Shown here: in pieces, positions 1 through 8,413 of the stretch
Layout: each line of letters starts with the position of its first letter
Position numbering within the stretch: position 1 is the stretch's first letter
Origin: Pinibacter soli
GTDB lineage: Bacteria > Bacteroidota > Bacteroidia > Chitinophagales > Chitinophagaceae
Direction of reading: 5' to 3'
DNA length: 64,000 nt
NCBI RefSeq assembly: GCF_029961145.1
Contig: NZ_JASBRG010000007.1
Location: 2,708,189 to 2,772,188 of the forward strand
Made by a program: the position numbers and the translations under genes
The notes under the pieces: model-generated
What the model was told of the DNA's origin: nothing
The model's input: only the letters and a program-made list of their open reading frames with translations
Databases searched by the model: none

Positions 1-261
1 AAAATTACTCCGGACCTGTTCCAGGCGAGAATATATCTAAGTTTTTTTCAGATAAAAGACCCCAAATCTACGCTCAAAAAAATTGAGGAAAGAGAATGGG
101 AAATCAAAAAAGAGCTGGTTGCCCGCGTAAAAAGCCAGCTGCGCTCTATGCCACAACTTACATTCTACGTCGATGATACATTGGATTATGTATTTAAAAT
201 GGAAGAATTGTTCAAAAAAATCAATGAGGAACGTCCTTCTTCGGGAGAAGAGAAACCCTAA
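1..261 (+). CDS. rbfA: Ribosome-binding factor A, C-terminal part (cut by window start)
   Basis: The reading frame is open from base 1 and ends at TAA 259-261, giving the last 86 residues. The visible part carries the RbfA pattern: a beta strand reading ARIYLSFF, a basic helix (KKELVARVKSQLRSMPQLTF) and the closing strand FYVDDTLDY followed by a helix ending in EELFKKINEER. RbfA is a small KH-like protein that binds the 30S subunit during late 16S rRNA 5'-end maturation and cold adaptation. The downstream permease gene starts 25 bp later, so the two are probably co-transcribed. The N-terminal third lies outside the window. Confidence 0.85.
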   Translation, partial: KITPDLFQARIYLSFFQIKDPKSTLKKIEEREWEIKKELVARVKSQLRSMPQLTFYVDDTLDYVFKMEELFKKINEERPSSGEEKP

Positions 262-286
262 GTTTATAGCATAAAAAACTTCCCAA

Positions 287-1507
287 TTGAATTTTCTATT
301 TGCCTGGCGCTATTTCAGATCTAAAAAATCAACCAACGCCATTAACATCATTGCATGGATAAGTGTGCTTGCCATTATGGTTGGCACTGCTTCATTTATA
401 GTGGTGCTTAGCGTGTACAACGGATTTGAAGATCTGGTAAAGTCGCTGTATGCTTCGTTTTACACGGATCTTAAAGTGGTTCCGGTAAAAGGCAAAACGA
501 TCATTTTTACTCCGGAAGAATTAGCGAAAATCAAGACCGTACCTGGCGTCAATGCCTATTCGCTGAATGTGGAGGAAAAGGCTCTGATGAGAAACGGCGA
601 TTGGCAAAGCCTCGTTTATTTAAAAGGCGTAGACTCAGACTACACAAAAGTTACCAGCGTAAAGCAACATGTAAGACATGGCTCCTATGAAACAGGAACT
701 GCCGATAAACCGGTTGCTGTTTTAGGAATTGGTATCGAAAATGCATTGGCGCTCGAAGCGGAAAAGGCTTTATTGCCTCTAACGGTTTATCTCCCCAAAA
801 AAGGAATCAACATTGACGCGTCTGATCCGATGCAAAGTCTGGTGGCAGATAATGTAAGTACGTCCGGTTCTTTCGCCATCCAGGAAGATTTTGACAACAA
901 ATATGTGATCACCAATATCGGCTTCATGCAGCGTATGCTGAATTTACAACCTGATGAATACAGCTCCGCAGAAATTTCATTGAATGCCGGAGCCGATCCT
1001 GATAAGGTGAAACACAATTTAAAAACTGCACTTGGAAACAAGATTGATGTAATTACAAGGTATGAGCAAAACAAAACATTCTTCTCTGCAATGCAGCTGG
1101 AGAAATGGATAATCTATGGTGTGCTTTCTCTAATCCTTACCGTAGCAGCATTTACCATGATCGGCGCACTCACAATGCTAGTATTGGAAAAACAAAAAGA
1201 TATTCAAATATTGAAAGCGCTTGGTACGACTGACGTTAAAGTGCAAGGCATTTTTTTAAGCGAAGGTTTGCTATTGGCCTGTGTTGGCGGCGTTGGCGGC
1301 GTTCTATTGGCTGTGATTATTTGCTGGGCGCAGGAAAAATTTAAGATCATCGCCCTCGAAGGAGGCAGTTTTGTAATCGATCATTATCCTGTAAAATTAT
1401 ATGCATCGGATGTTTTGCTGGTGCTCTTCACCGTTATAATAGTTGCATTGCTGGCGAGTTGGTTTCCGTCGAGAAAAGCATCTCTGCAACCGATAGAACT
1501 GCGCTAA
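287..1507 (+). CDS. FtsX-like ABC permease of the LolC/LolE type
   Basis: A 406-residue MacB/FtsX-type permease. The N-terminus has the family hallmark (FLFAWRYFRSKKSTNAINII, residues 3-22) leading into the first membrane helix. A large soluble periplasmic domain follows (about 45-265), then three C-terminal helices (about 275-300, 325-345, 375-392) and the coupling-helix motif EKQKDIQILKALG (about 303-315). LolCE-type proteins act with the LolD ATPase to release lipoproteins from the inner membrane. No LolD gene is in the window, so the exact partner is unknown. The start codon is TTG at 287; no ATG fits the conserved N-terminus. It lies 25 bp after rbfA on the same strand. Confidence 0.8.
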   Translation: MNFLFAWRYFRSKKSTNAINIIAWISVLAIMVGTASFIVVLSVYNGFEDLVKSLYASFYTDLKVVPVKGKTIIFTPEELAKIKTVPGVNAYSLNVEEKALMRNGDWQSLVYLKGVDSDYTKVTSVKQHVRHGSYETGTADKPVAVLGIGIENALALEAEKALLPLTVYLPKKGINIDASDPMQSLVADNVSTSGSFAIQEDFDNKYVITNIGFMQRMLNLQPDEYSSAEISLNAGADPDKVKHNLKTALGNKIDVITRYEQNKTFFSAMQLEKWIIYGVLSLILTVAAFTMIGALTMLVLEKQKDIQILKALGTTDVKVQGIFLSEGLLLACVGGVGGVLLAVIICWAQEKFKIIALEGGSFVIDHYPVKLYASDVLLVLFTVIIVALLASWFPSRKASLQPIELR

Positions 1508-1518
1508 AGGCGCCATGT

Positions 1519-1646
1519 GGAAATTTGAAAATTCTTTATTGTCGACTACCCAAAGCATTATTTTAACTTCTCTAATATTCAAGATGTTTAAAAGTGAAAA
1601 ATGCTGGTCGCATTTCTCATTTTCAAATTTTCAAATCTTCAAATTG
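1519..1646. repeat. Inverted AT-rich repeat arms between convergent genes
   Basis: The arm GAAATTTGAAAATTC at 1519-1533 is mirrored by a run of TTTTCAAAT units at 1620-1645 that ends inside the stop codon of the transketolase gene. The two could form a long imperfect stem between the convergent permease and transketolase genes and might terminate both. Similar arm pairs with other simple motifs occur at several other gene borders in the window. Confidence 0.5.
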
Positions 1647-2490
1647 CCGGATAGTCGCCCAGCGTCTCCGTTATCTGCGCCAGCGCTTTAGTCAGTTGTT
1701 CATCATTTGGAGCAACACCATGCCATTCGTGGTGGCCCTCCATAAAATCTACCCCTTTGCCCATAACTGTATGCATCATGATAGCAATGGGTTTTCCCTT
1801 ACCCAAAAATGTCTTCGCGCTTTCTATGGTGCTTACCACAAGATCCATATTGTTTCCATCCTCCAAACGAATTACTTCCCAGCCGAAAGCGGCGAATTTT
1901 TCCGCCAGATTACCCAAACTCATCACTTTTGCCGTAGGACCGTCAATTTGTTGTCCATTCCAATCTACAGTTGAAATAAGATTGTCCACTTTGTGATGCG
2001 CCGCAAACATTAGCGCCTCCCAGTTTTGACCTTCGTCCAATTCTCCATCTCCATGGAGTGAAAAAACTGTTTGAGTATCGCCGTTAAGTTTTTTAGCCAA
2101 AGCTGCGCCGATAGCTACGCTCATGCCCTGACCCAGCGATCCGCTGGCCACGCGAATACCCGGGAGGTGTTCATGGGTAGTCGGATGCCCCTGGAGCCGG
2201 GAACCTATTTTCCTAAATGTGTTTAATTCTTTTAAATCGAAATAACCTGATCTTGCGAGACTTGCATAAAATACCGGTGATATATGTCCGTTGGACAAAA
2301 AGAAAATATCTTCTCCCTTGCCATCCATCGAAAACGATGGATTATGCTTCATTATCTTAAAGTAAAGTGCGGTAAAAAACTCAGTACAGCCCAATGAACC
2401 GCCGGGATGCCCACTGTTTGCCCCATGTACCATTCTCAAAATATCCCTTCTTATCTGCGATGCAATTTCTTGTAGTGTAGGCATATGCAA
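1639..2490 (-). CDS. Transketolase, N-terminal (ThDP-binding) subunit
   Basis: A 283-residue protein matching the N-terminal half of transketolase. Visible motifs are HGANSGHPGGSLG near residue 22, the thiamine-diphosphate/Mg2+ motif GDGELDEGQNWE near 145, and GSLGQGMSVAIGAALA near 117. Split transketolases occur in many bacteria and archaea, where this subunit works with a separate C-terminal (Pyr domain) subunit to move two-carbon ketol units in the pentose phosphate pathway. The partner gene normally lies next door, but no C-terminal half is found on either side: the neighbours are a permease and a phosphoglycosyl transferase. The full paralogous ThDP enzyme Dxs is elsewhere in the window. 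The stop falls in an AT-rich repeat arm. Confidence 0.85.
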   Translation of the reverse strand: MHMPTLQEIASQIRRDILRMVHGANSGHPGGSLGCTEFFTALYFKIMKHNPSFSMDGKGEDIFFLSNGHISPVFYASLARSGYFDLKELNTFRKIGSRLQGHPTTHEHLPGIRVASGSLGQGMSVAIGAALAKKLNGDTQTVFSLHGDGELDEGQNWEALMFAAHHKVDNLISTVDWNGQQIDGPTAKVMSLGNLAEKFAAFGWEVIRLEDGNNMDLVVSTIESAKTFLGKGKPIAIMMHTVMGKGVDFMEGHHEWHGVAPNDEQLTKALAQITETLGDYPAI

Positions 2491-2504
2491 AGTGTTGAGT
2501 TAAA

Positions 2505-2535
2505 CAAATCTACTCTTAAAAAAAATTTATACCAA
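2505..2535 (-). promoter_or_regulatory. Candidate Bacteroidota sigma promoter for the transketolase gene
   Basis: On the minus strand the -7 box TAGATTTG (plus-strand bases 2505-2512) lies 20 bp from a TTG (bases 2533-2535). This fits the TTG-N17-23-TAnnTTTG consensus of the Bacteroidota primary sigma factor. The start codon follows 15 bp downstream. Confidence 0.45.
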
Positions 2536-2698
2536 CAATTTGAATACATTAAAATTTTCTATCATTGATATGGTGTGGTATTTTATTTGCATCATATTTT
2601 ACCCGACCATTCCAATCCAATATCAAGGTAAACCCCTAGAACAATAAAAATTTTTGGTTATCAGACCAATTTGAACAAGGGTTATCCAACTTAAAGTA

Positions 2699-2706
2699 TA
2701 TTTTTG
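2699..2706 (+). promoter_or_regulatory. Candidate -7 box (TATTTTTG) upstream of the phosphoglycosyl transferase
   Basis: A perfect TAnnTTTG box lies 22 bp before the ATG at 2729. The nearest upstream TTTG (2670-2673) is 25 bp away, somewhat longer than usual, so only the -7 element is well supported. Confidence 0.4.
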
Positions 2707-2728
2707 TAACCGCATTCAATTAAACCTT

Positions 2729-3856
2729 ATGTTAGATGTAATTCTAAGCTTATCTATCTCCTTTGCAGTCTCATATTTGGCTATCCCAATCATCATAAAG
2801 GTTGCCAAAATCAAAAAGCTGTACGATGTACCAGACGAAAGAAAGGTGCACGTAACGCCAATCCCGTCGTTGGGTGGGCTTGGTATTTTTGCCGGCTTTG
2901 TATTTGGCTGCATGCTTAGTACCAACTTCGGTCAGTCAAGTGAAATGCAATACTTCATTGCTGCAACGCTTGTTATTTTCTTCCTTGGAATTAAAGATGA
3001 TATTCTGATTCTTTCCCCGATAAAAAAATTCATTGGCCAGGTATTGGCTGCTTTCATCGTAATTTACAAAGGTGGTATTCAAATAAATAGTATGCATGGA
3101 TTCTTGGGCATCAATGAGTTGCCTGAGATGTACAGCCTGCTTCTTACCTATTTCACTATCCTTGTAGTGATCAATTCTTTCAATCTTATTGATGGCATAG
3201 ACGGCCTCGCAGGAAGCCTTGGTCTAATGGTTTCTGCGCTTGTGGGTATCTATATGCTACAGGTTGGCGAATTAGCTTATGCGATCCTTGCATTCTCTCT
3301 TGCTGGTGCGTTGGTTGCGTTTCTGCTTTTCAATTTTCAGCCAGCCAAAATATTCATGGGAGATACCGGTTCTTTGCTTATTGGTTTGATCAACTCTATT
3401 TTGGTGATCAAATTTATCAACATATCAGAAAGTTCCACAATGCCTATGAGCAGTGGCCCTGCTATTGGAATTGCACTATTGTTCATTCCACTGCTTGATA
3501 CGTTAAGAGTGTTCAGCATACGAATGTTTAAAAAACGTTCACCATTCAGTCCCGATAGAAACCACATTCACCACTTGCTACTGGACCGCGGCCTATCACA
3601 CAGAAATATCGTTCTCACTTTAGTTTCCTCTAATATTATTGCAATTATTGCTGCAGCTTATTTTTCATTATCTGTAAGTTGTACGTTGCTTGTACTGGCC
3701 ATCAGCGTAGCCTTCTTTGTTGGAATTGGCATTTTGCAAAAAACCAAACGCCCAAGACTTTTTGTGGCAAACCTGCAAAACGGAACAGTAGAAAGCAATG
3801 CTATTTCTACCAAAATAGTTCCTTTGACAAAGGATTCCGTTTTAGAGCAGAAGTAG
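2729..3856 (+). CDS. Undecaprenyl-phosphate sugar-1-phosphate transferase (WecA/MraY family)
   Basis: A 375-residue polytopic membrane protein of glycosyltransferase family 4. It has about ten hydrophobic segments. Family motifs are visible: DVPDERKVHVTPIPSLGG near residue 35, LGIKDD near 90, the NSFNLIDGIDGLAG loop near 150 (catalytic Asp-rich) and the HIHHLLLDRG histidine motif near 283. The family transfers HexNAc-1-phosphate from a UDP-sugar onto undecaprenyl phosphate at the inner membrane and so starts surface polysaccharide or O-antigen synthesis. The HIHH motif and length point to a WecA/TagO-like enzyme rather than MraY. No other polysaccharide genes are adjacent. Confidence 0.85.
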   Translation: MLDVILSLSISFAVSYLAIPIIIKVAKIKKLYDVPDERKVHVTPIPSLGGLGIFAGFVFGCMLSTNFGQSSEMQYFIAATLVIFFLGIKDDILILSPIKKFIGQVLAAFIVIYKGGIQINSMHGFLGINELPEMYSLLLTYFTILVVINSFNLIDGIDGLAGSLGLMVSALVGIYMLQVGELAYAILAFSLAGALVAFLLFNFQPAKIFMGDTGSLLIGLINSILVIKFINISESSTMPMSSGPAIGIALLFIPLLDTLRVFSIRMFKKRSPFSPDRNHIHHLLLDRGLSHRNIVLTLVSSNIIAIIAAAYFSLSVSCTLLVLAISVAFFVGIGILQKTKRPRLFVANLQNGTVESNAISTKIVPLTKDSVLEQK

Positions 3857-4001
3857 GAAAAGTCAAAATCAAACGTAAAAACAAGGTGCTTGTTTAGTGA
3901 TGCCTTTTGCAAATGATGTATTGATTTTACTTTTTGAATTTTGATTTTTTAATTTTTACTTACAAATTTCACATTAGATTTGCGCCATTAATATTAGCAC
4001 T

Positions 4002-4565
4002 ATGTCTGATGAATTAGCAATAATAATGGATGATACGGAATCATCTATGAGCAAGGCGATCAAACACCTGGAAAGCGAACTGACTAAAATACGGGCCGGC
4101 AAAGCAAATCCTCAAATAGTCGACGGCATTACTGTAGATTATTATGGATCTGCTACTCCTCTTGCACAAGTCGCCAATGTATCTGTAGTGGATGCACGCA
4201 CTTTGACAATTCAGCCGTGGGAGAAAAATATGCTTCAGCCTATTGAAAGGGCTATCATCAACTCAAATATTGGTTTAAATCCGCAAAATGATGGATTGAT
4301 CATTCGTCTGTTTCTTCCGCCACTTACGGAAGAGCGTCGTAAGGAATTTGTAAAGAGAGCCAATGGTGAAGGAGAAGCTTCAAAAGTATCTATCCGCAAT
4401 ATTCGCAGAGATGCAATCGAGATGATTAAAAAATTGCAGAAAGATGGCTTGAGCGAAGATGCTGCCAAAGACGCAGAGAAAGATATTCAGGGAATCACAG
4501 ATAAATACATAGCGCAGATTGAAAAACATCTTGCAACTAAAGAAAAAGAAATCATGGCTATTTAG
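4002..4565 (+). CDS. frr: Ribosome recycling factor
   Basis: The 187-residue product matches the usual RRF length of about 185. Landmarks are ELTKIRAGKANPQIVDGITVDYYG (split here: ELTKIRAGKANPQ then VDYYG, residues 26-51), the hinge and domain II (LTIQPWEKNMLQPIERAI, 67-84) and LPPLTEERRKEFVKRA (105-120). RRF with EF-G splits post-termination ribosomes. The gene stands alone between a -7-like box TAGATTTG (3975-3982) and a strong hairpin terminator directly after its stop. Confidence 0.95.
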   Translation: MSDELAIIMDDTESSMSKAIKHLESELTKIRAGKANPQIVDGITVDYYGSATPLAQVANVSVVDARTLTIQPWEKNMLQPIERAIINSNIGLNPQNDGLIIRLFLPPLTEERRKEFVKRANGEGEASKVSIRNIRRDAIEMIKKLQKDGLSEDAAKDAEKDIQGITDKYIAQIEKHLATKEKEIMAI

Positions 4566-4587
4566 CCGAACAAAAATAAAGATTACA

Positions 4588-4612
4588 AAATGCCGGCTTA
4601 GCGCCGGCATTT
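4588..4612 (+). terminator. Rho-independent terminator after frr
   Basis: Stem ATGCCGGC (4590-4597) pairs with GCCGGCAT (4603-4610), with a five-base loop TTAGC. Flanking A/T pairs extend the stem into a short T-rich tail. It starts 22 bp after the frr stop. Confidence 0.75.
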
Positions 4613-4831
4613 CTATTTAGTACCGGAAAATGGTACAATAATGATGTTGAATTGATTAGCTAAACTATTTTTTTTATATACATTTGTCACTGATGGAAGT
4701 AATTACATCTCAATTCTTCGAAATGTAAACCTGATGCCTAAGCGCAGTAATACTAGACCCTAATCCTCAACTATTGTTTTAAGCTGTTTGTAATTATAGA
4801 AACCTGATTAAACAATTAAAATTGAAACACT

Positions 4832-5248
4832 ATGGGCTTTGTAAAAGAGTTTAAAGAATTTGCCATGAAGGGCAACGTAATGGATCTTGCAATAGGTGTT
4901 ATTATTGGTGCTGCCTTTGGAAAGATCGTTGACTCAATTGTAAATGACCTCCTGATGCCAATCATCTCACGCGTGCTGCTGCATGGTATCAGTTTCACCG
5001 ACAAATTTGTTTCCCTCGACGGCTCGCACTACGCCACATATGATACAGCAAAAAAAGCCGGCGCCGCGATATTTGCCTGGGGAAACTTCATTCAGGTGTT
5101 TATCAACTTCCTCATCATAGCGCTTGTCCTTTTCCTGGTAGTGAAAGGACTTAACAGAATGAAAACGCAAGCTCCTCCTCCTGCACCCGCAGAACCTTCC
5201 AGCACTGATAAACTATTGATGGAAATAAGAGATGAGCTAAAGAAGTAG
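4832..5248 (+). CDS. mscL: Large-conductance mechanosensitive channel
   Basis: A 138-residue MscL homologue. The N-terminal helix and TM1 carry the family signature [20 protein letters not shown] (residues 7-26) followed by [18 protein letters not shown] periplasmic loop (about 50-82), TM2 (about 85-107) and a charged C-terminal helix ([16 protein letters not shown]) complete the fold. MscL opens on extreme membrane tension during osmotic downshock. It is monocistronic with 266 bp upstream and no recognised operon partner. Confidence 0.95.
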   Translation: MGFVKEFKEFAMKGNVMDLAIGVIIGAAFGKIVDSIVNDLLMPIISRVLLHGISFTDKFVSLDGSHYATYDTAKKAGAAIFAWGNFIQVFINFLIIALVLFLVVKGLNRMKTQAPPPAPAEPSSTDKLLMEIRDELKK

Positions 5249-5281
5249 GCAACGTTTTACATTATTGAATTACCTCTTTGA

Positions 5282-5383
5282 CAATTAATAATTAAAAATT
5301 AATAGTGCAGCCTTTCACGATTGACAGCAATCTTGTTTGGAGCGTCGCACCTATTAATTATTCTTTATTAATTATTAATTACT
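5282..5383. repeat. AT-rich imperfect inverted repeat between mscL and the DUF3078 gene
   Basis: The left arm (5282-5306) is made of AATTAATAATTAAAAATTAAT units and the right arm (5351-5383) of TATTAATTATT units. The arms are roughly complementary across a 45-bp spacer with no coding potential. Confidence 0.4.
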
Positions 5384-5398
5384 TTAAACACAATCATT

Positions 5399-6331
5399 AT
5401 GAAAAAAGCAATGCTCGCATGTAGCCTGGTATTGATGACGGGTTGGCTATTTGCACAGGATCAAACGATCAAAAGTTTACAGACAGAAAGTAACAGAGCG
5501 GTTAAAAAAGAGCCAAATGATACAATTCCCAGAAACTGGAAGGTCGGTGGTCTGTTTTCCCTCACTTTTGGACAAACATCTCTTTCAAACTGGGCTGCGG
5601 GCGGCGATGAACTATCGATCAACTTCAATAGCATCCTGAGTGTATATGGTTATTATAAAAAAGGAAGACATACCTGGGATAACACGCTGGATCTTGGCCT
5701 TGGTTATGTAAAAACAACGTCGCTGGGTATGCGAAAAAGCAATGATAAGATAGATCTTTATTCCAAATACGGATATGAACTGGCTCCGAAATGGTATTTG
5801 AGTGGATTGGTGAATTTCCGCAGCCAGTTTACTGCAGGTTACAATTATCCAAACGATACTACGGTGGAAAAAATTTCCAACTTCATGTCGCCGGGTTACC
5901 TGCTTCTTTCTGCTGGTATCGATTTCAGGCCAAAGGACTATTTTACCATTTTTGTATCGCCGCTGACTTCCCGCTGGACATTTGTTACTGATAATGATCT
6001 TTCCGCAAAAGGAGCTTATGGCGTAGACTCGGGCAAACATGTGCGTAATGAAATAGGTTCATTTGTGACTGTAAACTATATGCACGAGATCATGAAAAAT
6101 GTGGTGTACAAATCCAGACTTGATCTTTTCTCGAACTACCAGCATAATCCGCAAAATGTGGACGTGTACTTTACAAATCTACTGGCACTCAAGGTCAACA
6201 AATGGCTTACCGCGAGCGTGGCGCTGGATATTATCTATGACGATGATATTCGTGTTTTTGGACCGAACCATGACTCCCCGAGGACGCAATTGCGTGAGAA
6301 TGTGGGCATTGGATTGGCTGTAAAGTTTTAA
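5399..6331 (+). CDS. DUF3078 outer-membrane protein
   Basis: A 310-residue protein with a Sec signal peptide (residues 1-19, ending LFAQ). Residues 40-310 match DUF3078, a Bacteroidota family with the hallmark WKVGGLFSLTFGQTSLSNWA followed by AGGDELS. Alternating hydrophobic strands, frequent aromatic residues and the terminal GIGLAVKF (ending in Phe) indicate an outer-membrane beta-barrel. The function of the family is unknown. It is flanked by AT-rich repeat arms on both sides and appears monocistronic. Confidence 0.75.
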   Translation: MKKAMLACSLVLMTGWLFAQDQTIKSLQTESNRAVKKEPNDTIPRNWKVGGLFSLTFGQTSLSNWAAGGDELSINFNSILSVYGYYKKGRHTWDNTLDLGLGYVKTTSLGMRKSNDKIDLYSKYGYELAPKWYLSGLVNFRSQFTAGYNYPNDTTVEKISNFMSPGYLLLSAGIDFRPKDYFTIFVSPLTSRWTFVTDNDLSAKGAYGVDSGKHVRNEIGSFVTVNYMHEIMKNVVYKSRLDLFSNYQHNPQNVDVYFTNLLALKVNKWLTASVALDIIYDDDIRVFGPNHDSPRTQLRENVGIGLAVKF

Positions 6332-6482
6332 ATAATTTGAAAATTTGAGGATTTGAAAATTCGTTTGGTGCGTTTTTTCGGATTTATTGTTTTTCCCGGA
6401 GTATTTGGAGAGTTAATTTGAAAAAATGAAAGTCCCGCTAAAAGAATTTTCAAATTCTCAAATTTTCAAATTTTCAAATAAA
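6332..6482. repeat. AT-rich inverted repeat arms (TTTGAAAAT / ATTTTCAAA)
   Basis: The left arm at 6332-6362 is made of AATTTGAAAATTTGAGG-like units and the right arm at 6448-6482 of TTTTCAAATTCTCAAATT-like units. The arms are complementary across a spacer of about 85 bp. The element lies between the DUF3078 gene and scpA, contains no gene, and probably forms a long stem at the 3' end of the DUF3078 transcript. Confidence 0.5.
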
Positions 6483-6550
6483 GCACATTCGTGAAATACA
6501 GAATGAAAAATGTTATTCGCTTTGTTAGGCAATTTCCCTCATAAAAACTA

Positions 6551-6558
6551 TATTTTTG
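6551..6558 (+). promoter_or_regulatory. Candidate -7 box (TATTTTTG) of scpA
   Basis: A perfect TAnnTTTG element lies 45 bp before the GTG start. TTTG at 6521-6524 is the nearest -33 candidate, at a 26-bp spacing that is longer than ideal. A hairpin AAAGCCTG/CAGGCTTT (6560-6585) sits between this box and the start codon, so it would fall at or in the mRNA leader. Confidence 0.4.
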
Positions 6559-6603
6559 TAAAGCCTGTTGTTATCAGCAGGCTTTATTCTTAAAACATAA
6601 TAC

Positions 6604-7392
6604 GTGAGTCAGCAGCCAACATATCAGATCAAGTTACCTCAGTTTGAGGGCCCGTTTGACCTTTTATTGTTCTTCATTGAGAGGGATGAATTGGATATTT
6701 ATAACATTCCTATTACTAACATTATCAATGACTTTCTTACATACATACATTCCCAGGAAAATCTGAACATCGAACTTTCCAGCGAATTCATTCTTTTCGT
6801 TTCTACGTTGATGCGCATTAAGGCAAAAATGCTTCTGCCGAGAAAAGAACTAGATGCGCAAGGAAATGAAATCGACCCGCGCCAGGAACTGATCGACAAA
6901 ATTCTTGAATACAAAAAATACAAGCAGGCGGCGGCTGAGATGGCAGAAATGGAGGCCATCCGTATGCTAATGGTAAAACGGGGAAATCTTCAAAAAGACA
7001 TCTCTTCTATTGGCGAAGAAGCGGGAGAAGGAACTGAAATACAGGCGATTACACTTTTCAAACTAATGAAGGCTTTTGAGAAGGCCATGCAAAAAGTGTA
7101 CGAGCGCAACAACAAACCGGTGCACACTGTAGTACAATATCACTACACTATGGAAAAGAGCCGTGAACACATGCTGGCCACCGTAACCCGCGAAAAAACA
7201 ATGTCGTTTGAAAAAATATTCGAATTCTGCGACAACCGCATCCACGCTATCTTCCTGTTCCTCAGTATGTTGGAACTGGTTCAAATGAAATATATGACGA
7301 TCCTGGCGGGTGAAGGAAGAAACAACTTCATTGTGGAATTCAACGAGAACCGCGAAGAGGACGACGTTTTCAATTTCGAATTACTGAATTAA
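6604..7392 (+). CDS. scpA: Segregation and condensation protein A
   Basis: A 262-residue ScpA (kleisin). The N-terminus has the family signature IKLPQFEGPFDLLLFFIERDELDIYNIPIT, seen here as residues 9-38. Next come SSEFILFVSTLMRIKAKMLLPR (59-80) and a C-terminal winged-helix region (about 190-245, FLFLSMLELVQMKYMTI). ScpA bridges the Smc heads and, with ScpB, helps chromosome compaction and segregation. The start is GTG at 6604, 12 residues before the conserved block; no ATG is available. No scpB is adjacent. Confidence 0.9.
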   Translation: MSQQPTYQIKLPQFEGPFDLLLFFIERDELDIYNIPITNIINDFLTYIHSQENLNIELSSEFILFVSTLMRIKAKMLLPRKELDAQGNEIDPRQELIDKILEYKKYKQAAAEMAEMEAIRMLMVKRGNLQKDISSIGEEAGEGTEIQAITLFKLMKAFEKAMQKVYERNNKPVHTVVQYHYTMEKSREHMLATVTREKTMSFEKIFEFCDNRIHAIFLFLSMLELVQMKYMTILAGEGRNNFIVEFNENREEDDVFNFELLN

Positions 7393-7411
7393 TAACTATA
7401 TCATTTCGGAC

Positions 7412-7473
7412 AGGCCTTCGATAGGCTCAGCCTGACAGTTTCAGCGGAGTGTCGGGCTGAGCTTATCGAAACC
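7412..7473. repeat. Dispersed palindromic repeat (TTCGATAGGCTCAGCC type)
   Basis: Left arm TTCGATAGGCTCAGCCTGAC (7417-7436) and right arm GTCGGGCTGAGCTTATCGAA (7451-7470) form an imperfect stem around a 14-base loop. It starts 20 bp after the scpA stop. The high GC of the arms against AT-rich flanks and the imperfect symmetry suggest a REP/MITE-like intergenic element that may double as a terminator. Confidence 0.65.
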
Positions 7474-7587
7474 TATTTGCATGATATATGGATATTTCTT
7501 GCGACAAGCTGGCAGTTTTGCTAGCCAATTATCTATTGGTACGCCAATTGATGTTTAAACACTAAACTTAAAAGGAGTTTAATAATT

Positions 7588-8304
7588 ATGGAAACAGTAT
7601 TTCATCCTTCAACGGAAAGAGGTCATGCTAACCATGGTTGGTTGGATTCTTATCATTCATTCAGTTTTTCGAGTTGGTACGAGCCTTCCAAAATACATTT
7701 TGGAGCACTGCGTGTTTTGAATGATGATGTTGTGGCCGGCGGCGGTGGCTTTGGTGCACACCCGCACGACAATATGGAAATTGTTTCGATTCCATTAAAA
7801 GGGTCTCTCGCACACAAAGACTCAACTGGGAACGAAAAATTTATCAATACCGGAGATGTACAAATAATGAGTGCAGGTACAGGTCTACAACACTCAGAAT
7901 ACAATGCTTCGAAAACTGAGCCTGTTAACTTTTTACAGATATGGGTTTTCCCAAAGGTAAATAACATCAAGCCGCATTATGATCAAAAAACGTTTGACAG
8001 CGATGCGAGAAAAAATAACTGGCAGATAGTAGTTAGTCCGGATGAAAAAGACGGCGGTCTATGGATCAACCAAGATGCGGTTTTTGCAAGAGCATCCCTG
8101 GATCAAAACATAAAATTGAATTATGTTCCCAAGTTCGCAGGAAATGGCGTTTATCTCTTTGTAATAGAGGGCAGCATTGACGTGAACGGACAGGATGTGA
8201 ATAAAAGAGATGCTATTGGCGTAAGCGGTTCTCAGACCATTGAGATAAAATCGTTGGAAGCCGCGGATGTGTTGGCTATTGAAGTGCCGATGGGCGGAAT
8301 TTGA
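7588..8304 (+). CDS. Pirin family protein (YhhW-like)
   Basis: A 238-residue bicupin of the pirin family. The metal-binding cluster is visible in the N-terminal cupin: FGAHPHDNMEIVSIPL (His-x-His ... Glu, residues 56-71) and LQHSEYN (about 100). The start HPSTERGHANHGWLDSYHSF is a classic pirin N-terminus. YhhW-type pirins can act as quercetin 2,3-dioxygenases and other pirins as redox-sensing co-regulators; the substrate cannot be told here. A good Shine-Dalgarno (AAAGGAG) precedes the ATG. A second pirin follows 109 bp downstream on the same strand. Confidence 0.85.
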   Translation: METVFHPSTERGHANHGWLDSYHSFSFSSWYEPSKIHFGALRVLNDDVVAGGGGFGAHPHDNMEIVSIPLKGSLAHKDSTGNEKFINTGDVQIMSAGTGLQHSEYNASKTEPVNFLQIWVFPKVNNIKPHYDQKTFDSDARKNNWQIVVSPDEKDGGLWINQDAVFARASLDQNIKLNYVPKFAGNGVYLFVIEGSIDVNGQDVNKRDAIGVSGSQTIEIKSLEAADVLAIEVPMGGI

Positions 8305-8349
8305 AAATTTGAAAATTAAGTGTGCAATATGCTCGTTTAGTAGAGCAAA

Positions 8350-8391
8350 TTCTTTGCGCACTTTGCTTCTTTGCGCCTTGCGTGAAAAAGC
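8350..8391. repeat. TTTGCG-type short tandem repeat between the pirin genes
   Basis: The stretch reads TTCTTTGCGCACTTTGCTTC, then TTTGCGCCTTGCGTGAAAAAG. It is a run of CTTTGCG-like units that is non-coding and unlike the flanking genes. Similar TTTGCG strings are, to my knowledge, common in intergenic regions of Bacteroidota. Confidence 0.35.
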
Positions 8392-8413
8392 ATAAACAAA
8401 AAAGGAAAAAACA

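Noticed and set aside
1639-2490. Transketolase as a pseudogene fragment
   Set aside because: The frame is intact, has a normal start and stop and a candidate promoter, and its length equals that of known N-terminal subunits.
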